DNA of 64,000 nt from assembly GCF_945873775.1 (NCBI RefSeq), contig NZ_CAMCEC010000001.1, forward strand, positions 62,001-126,000, written 5' to 3'. The stretch is from an uncultured Treponema sp. Its GTDB lineage: Bacteria; Spirochaetota; Spirochaetia; Treponematales; Treponemataceae. This document shows positions 63,265 through 64,000 of this stretch, in pieces. The notes beneath the pieces were generated by a model. The model had not been told where the DNA came from and did not search any database. It was given only the letters and a program-made list of their open reading frames with translations. The position numbers and the translations under genes were made by a program. The number at the start of each line of letters is the position of its first letter. Within the stretch, counting starts at the first letter, position 1.

Positions 63265-63606
63265 TTATTTTTCAGCCGGGCTAAGCTCCTCCTGAAGCCA
63301 GCTTCCGTTATCCTCAGAAGAAGTCTTTTCTCCCTGAATTTCCTTTACAGTGGAAGACAAGTCTTCTTTTGCAGGAGCTTTGTTCAAAAGTGAAATTCCA
63401 AAAGCAGTTACAAAGAACAATGCGGCAAGAACACCAGTTGTCTTTGTAAGAACACTCGCTGAGCGGGCGCCAAAAGCTGTAGACTGTCCGCCGCCAAAAG
63501 CGCTTCCCATGCCATTATTTTCTTCATTCTGAACAAGAACAAGAAGAACTAAAAGCACACAAATAATTACAAACGCAATGAGAAGGATTGTTTTTAAAAC
63601 AGCCAT
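63265..63606 (-). CDS. secG: Preprotein translocase subunit SecG
   Basis: 113 residues with two membrane helices (LLIAFVIICVLLVLLVLVQ and VLAALFFVTAFGISLL) around the SecG loop NNGMGSAFGGGQSTAFGARSASVLTKTT. A charged C-terminal tail of about 35 residues follows. It assists SecYE. GGAG precedes the ATG. It heads the EIIA-ATPase run. Confidence 0.95.
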   Translation of the reverse strand: MAVLKTILLIAFVIICVLLVLLVLVQNEENNGMGSAFGGGQSTAFGARSASVLTKTTGVLAALFFVTAFGISLLNKAPAKEDLSSTVKEIQGEKTSSEDNGSWLQEELSPAEK

Positions 63607-63658
63607 TTTTTACTCCAAACACCGGACATTCCCGGTAAAATTCATTTTTAGTCTCATT

Positions 63659-63687
63659 ATAATAATGAAATATTTCCGTTAGGTCAA
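63659..63687 (-). promoter_or_regulatory. Promoter of the secG-EIIA-ATPase run
   Basis: Minus-strand TTGACC (63682-63687), a 17-bp spacer and TATTAT (63659-63664). A second -10-like TATAAT overlaps at 63656-63661. The leader is about 45 nt and has a small CCGGGA/TCCGG-type hairpin near 63621-63635. The rest of the 63607-63829 gap shows no gene. Confidence 0.65.
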
Positions 63688-63829
63688 TTAAGAATCATAA
63701 AAACAATAGATTCCACGCAGCAAGGTTGAATCAGCCATTAAAGGAAATTATTCCTAATCTAACGATTTCTTAATCAGGATTTTACAAAGTGAATTTAATT
63801 TTTTTCCAGATTAAATCAAAGAGGTTTCT

Positions 63830-64000
63830 ATGAAAAGACAATTATTTTATGCGTTGGCTGCAACGGCCGCATTATTGCTGATTTCCTGCGCTTCAACATC
63901 AAAGGCGGGAACAACTGCAAATTCAGCGTTTGAAAAAGTCGGCTTGAACGGAAGCAAAGTTCCTTACACTGTTCTTGCAAAAACATCAGACGGCGTGGAA
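63830..64000 (+). CDS. Lipoprotein, 5' end only
   Basis: Fifty-seven codons run into the window edge. MKRQLFYALAATAALLLISC is a lipoprotein signal sequence with lipobox LISC (C20), followed by ASTSKAGTTANSAF. GAGG at 63821-63824 is the Shine-Dalgarno. The product class cannot be told from the fragment. Confidence 0.85.
   Translation, partial: MKRQLFYALAATAALLLISCASTSKAGTTANSAFEKVGLNGSKVPYTVLAKTSDGVE

Noticed and set aside
1-64000. rRNA, tRNA, tmRNA or riboswitch genes
   Set aside because: I read the gaps on both strands and saw no cloverleaf, CCA end or known aptamer core. A covariance search could still find a diverged RNA.

Overview
The window looks like a chromosomal segment of a Treponema-type spirochete. 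The evidence is a division cluster in treponemal order (mraZ, rsmH, ftsL, murF, ftsW, ftsQ, ftsA, ftsZ, then xerD, dprA, topA), a cheA / cheW-cheR fusion / cheX / cheY operon, a V/A-type ATPase, and several predicted outer-membrane beta-barrels and lipoproteins. Base composition is moderately AT-rich and even throughout. There are no rRNA or tRNA genes, no insertion sequences with a transposase, no CRISPR array and no prophage. Nearly all of it is core genome. The species assignment (a gut or rumen Treponema such as the T. succinifaciens group) is inference only.

Layout. 0.1-2.8 kb: cysteine synthase cysK, an Rrf2/IscR-like regulator and an SGNH hydrolase. 2.9-5.4 kb: a DUF3015-DUF4105 exported pair. 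5.4-5.8 kb: a block of hairpin repeats. 5.8-9.1 kb: an HTH regulator with its DUF2975 membrane partner, and a chemoreceptor preceded by a ten-C homopolymer. 9.1-15.0 kb: a secreted protein, thiI and two predicted beta-barrels. 15.1-19.1 kb: glycosyltransferase, family 4 uracil-DNA glycosylase and priA on the plus strand. 19.2-20.9 kb: an acyl-CoA synthetase. 21.1-23.9 kb: secA. 23.9-39.9 kb: one 15-gene minus-strand run from mraZ to hslU. 40.0-46.2 kb: small housekeeping genes (a nuclease-like unknown, ruvC, yebC, a pseudouridine synthase, a transglutaminase-like protein, an HTH-PtsN fusion, a membrane protein, MarR). 46.4-51.2 kb: the chemotaxis operon. 51.4-54.0 kb: an outer-membrane protein, an unusual OmpR-type regulator and a UspA-like protein. 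54.0-63.6 kb: the V/A-ATPase operon, headed by secG and a PtsN-like IIA protein. The right edge cuts a lipoprotein gene.

The genes fit together as growth and envelope functions: septum formation and peptidoglycan precursor synthesis (mraZ run), chromosome and DNA maintenance (xerC, xerD, topA, dprA, ruvC, priA, UDG), protein export (secA, secG), ion-driven energetics (V/A-ATPase) and chemotaxis (MCP plus the che operon).

The most unusual content is not a gene cassette but regulatory and repeat structure. (1) A dispersed palindromic repeat whose flanks are constant (TGTCATT...AATCT) while the stem changes by compensatory substitution. (2) A set of genes whose -10 box lies only 7-9 nt before the start codon and which have no Shine-Dalgarno sequence (predicted leaderless mRNAs), including two divergent pairs with exactly 60 bp between start codons. 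(3) A 10-nt G tract just upstream of a near-perfect chemoreceptor promoter. (4) Terminator-type hairpins that overlap a coding sequence or hide a ribosome-binding site. (5) Four 10-bp-phased MraZ boxes. (6) A response regulator that has lost its phospho-acceptor aspartate.
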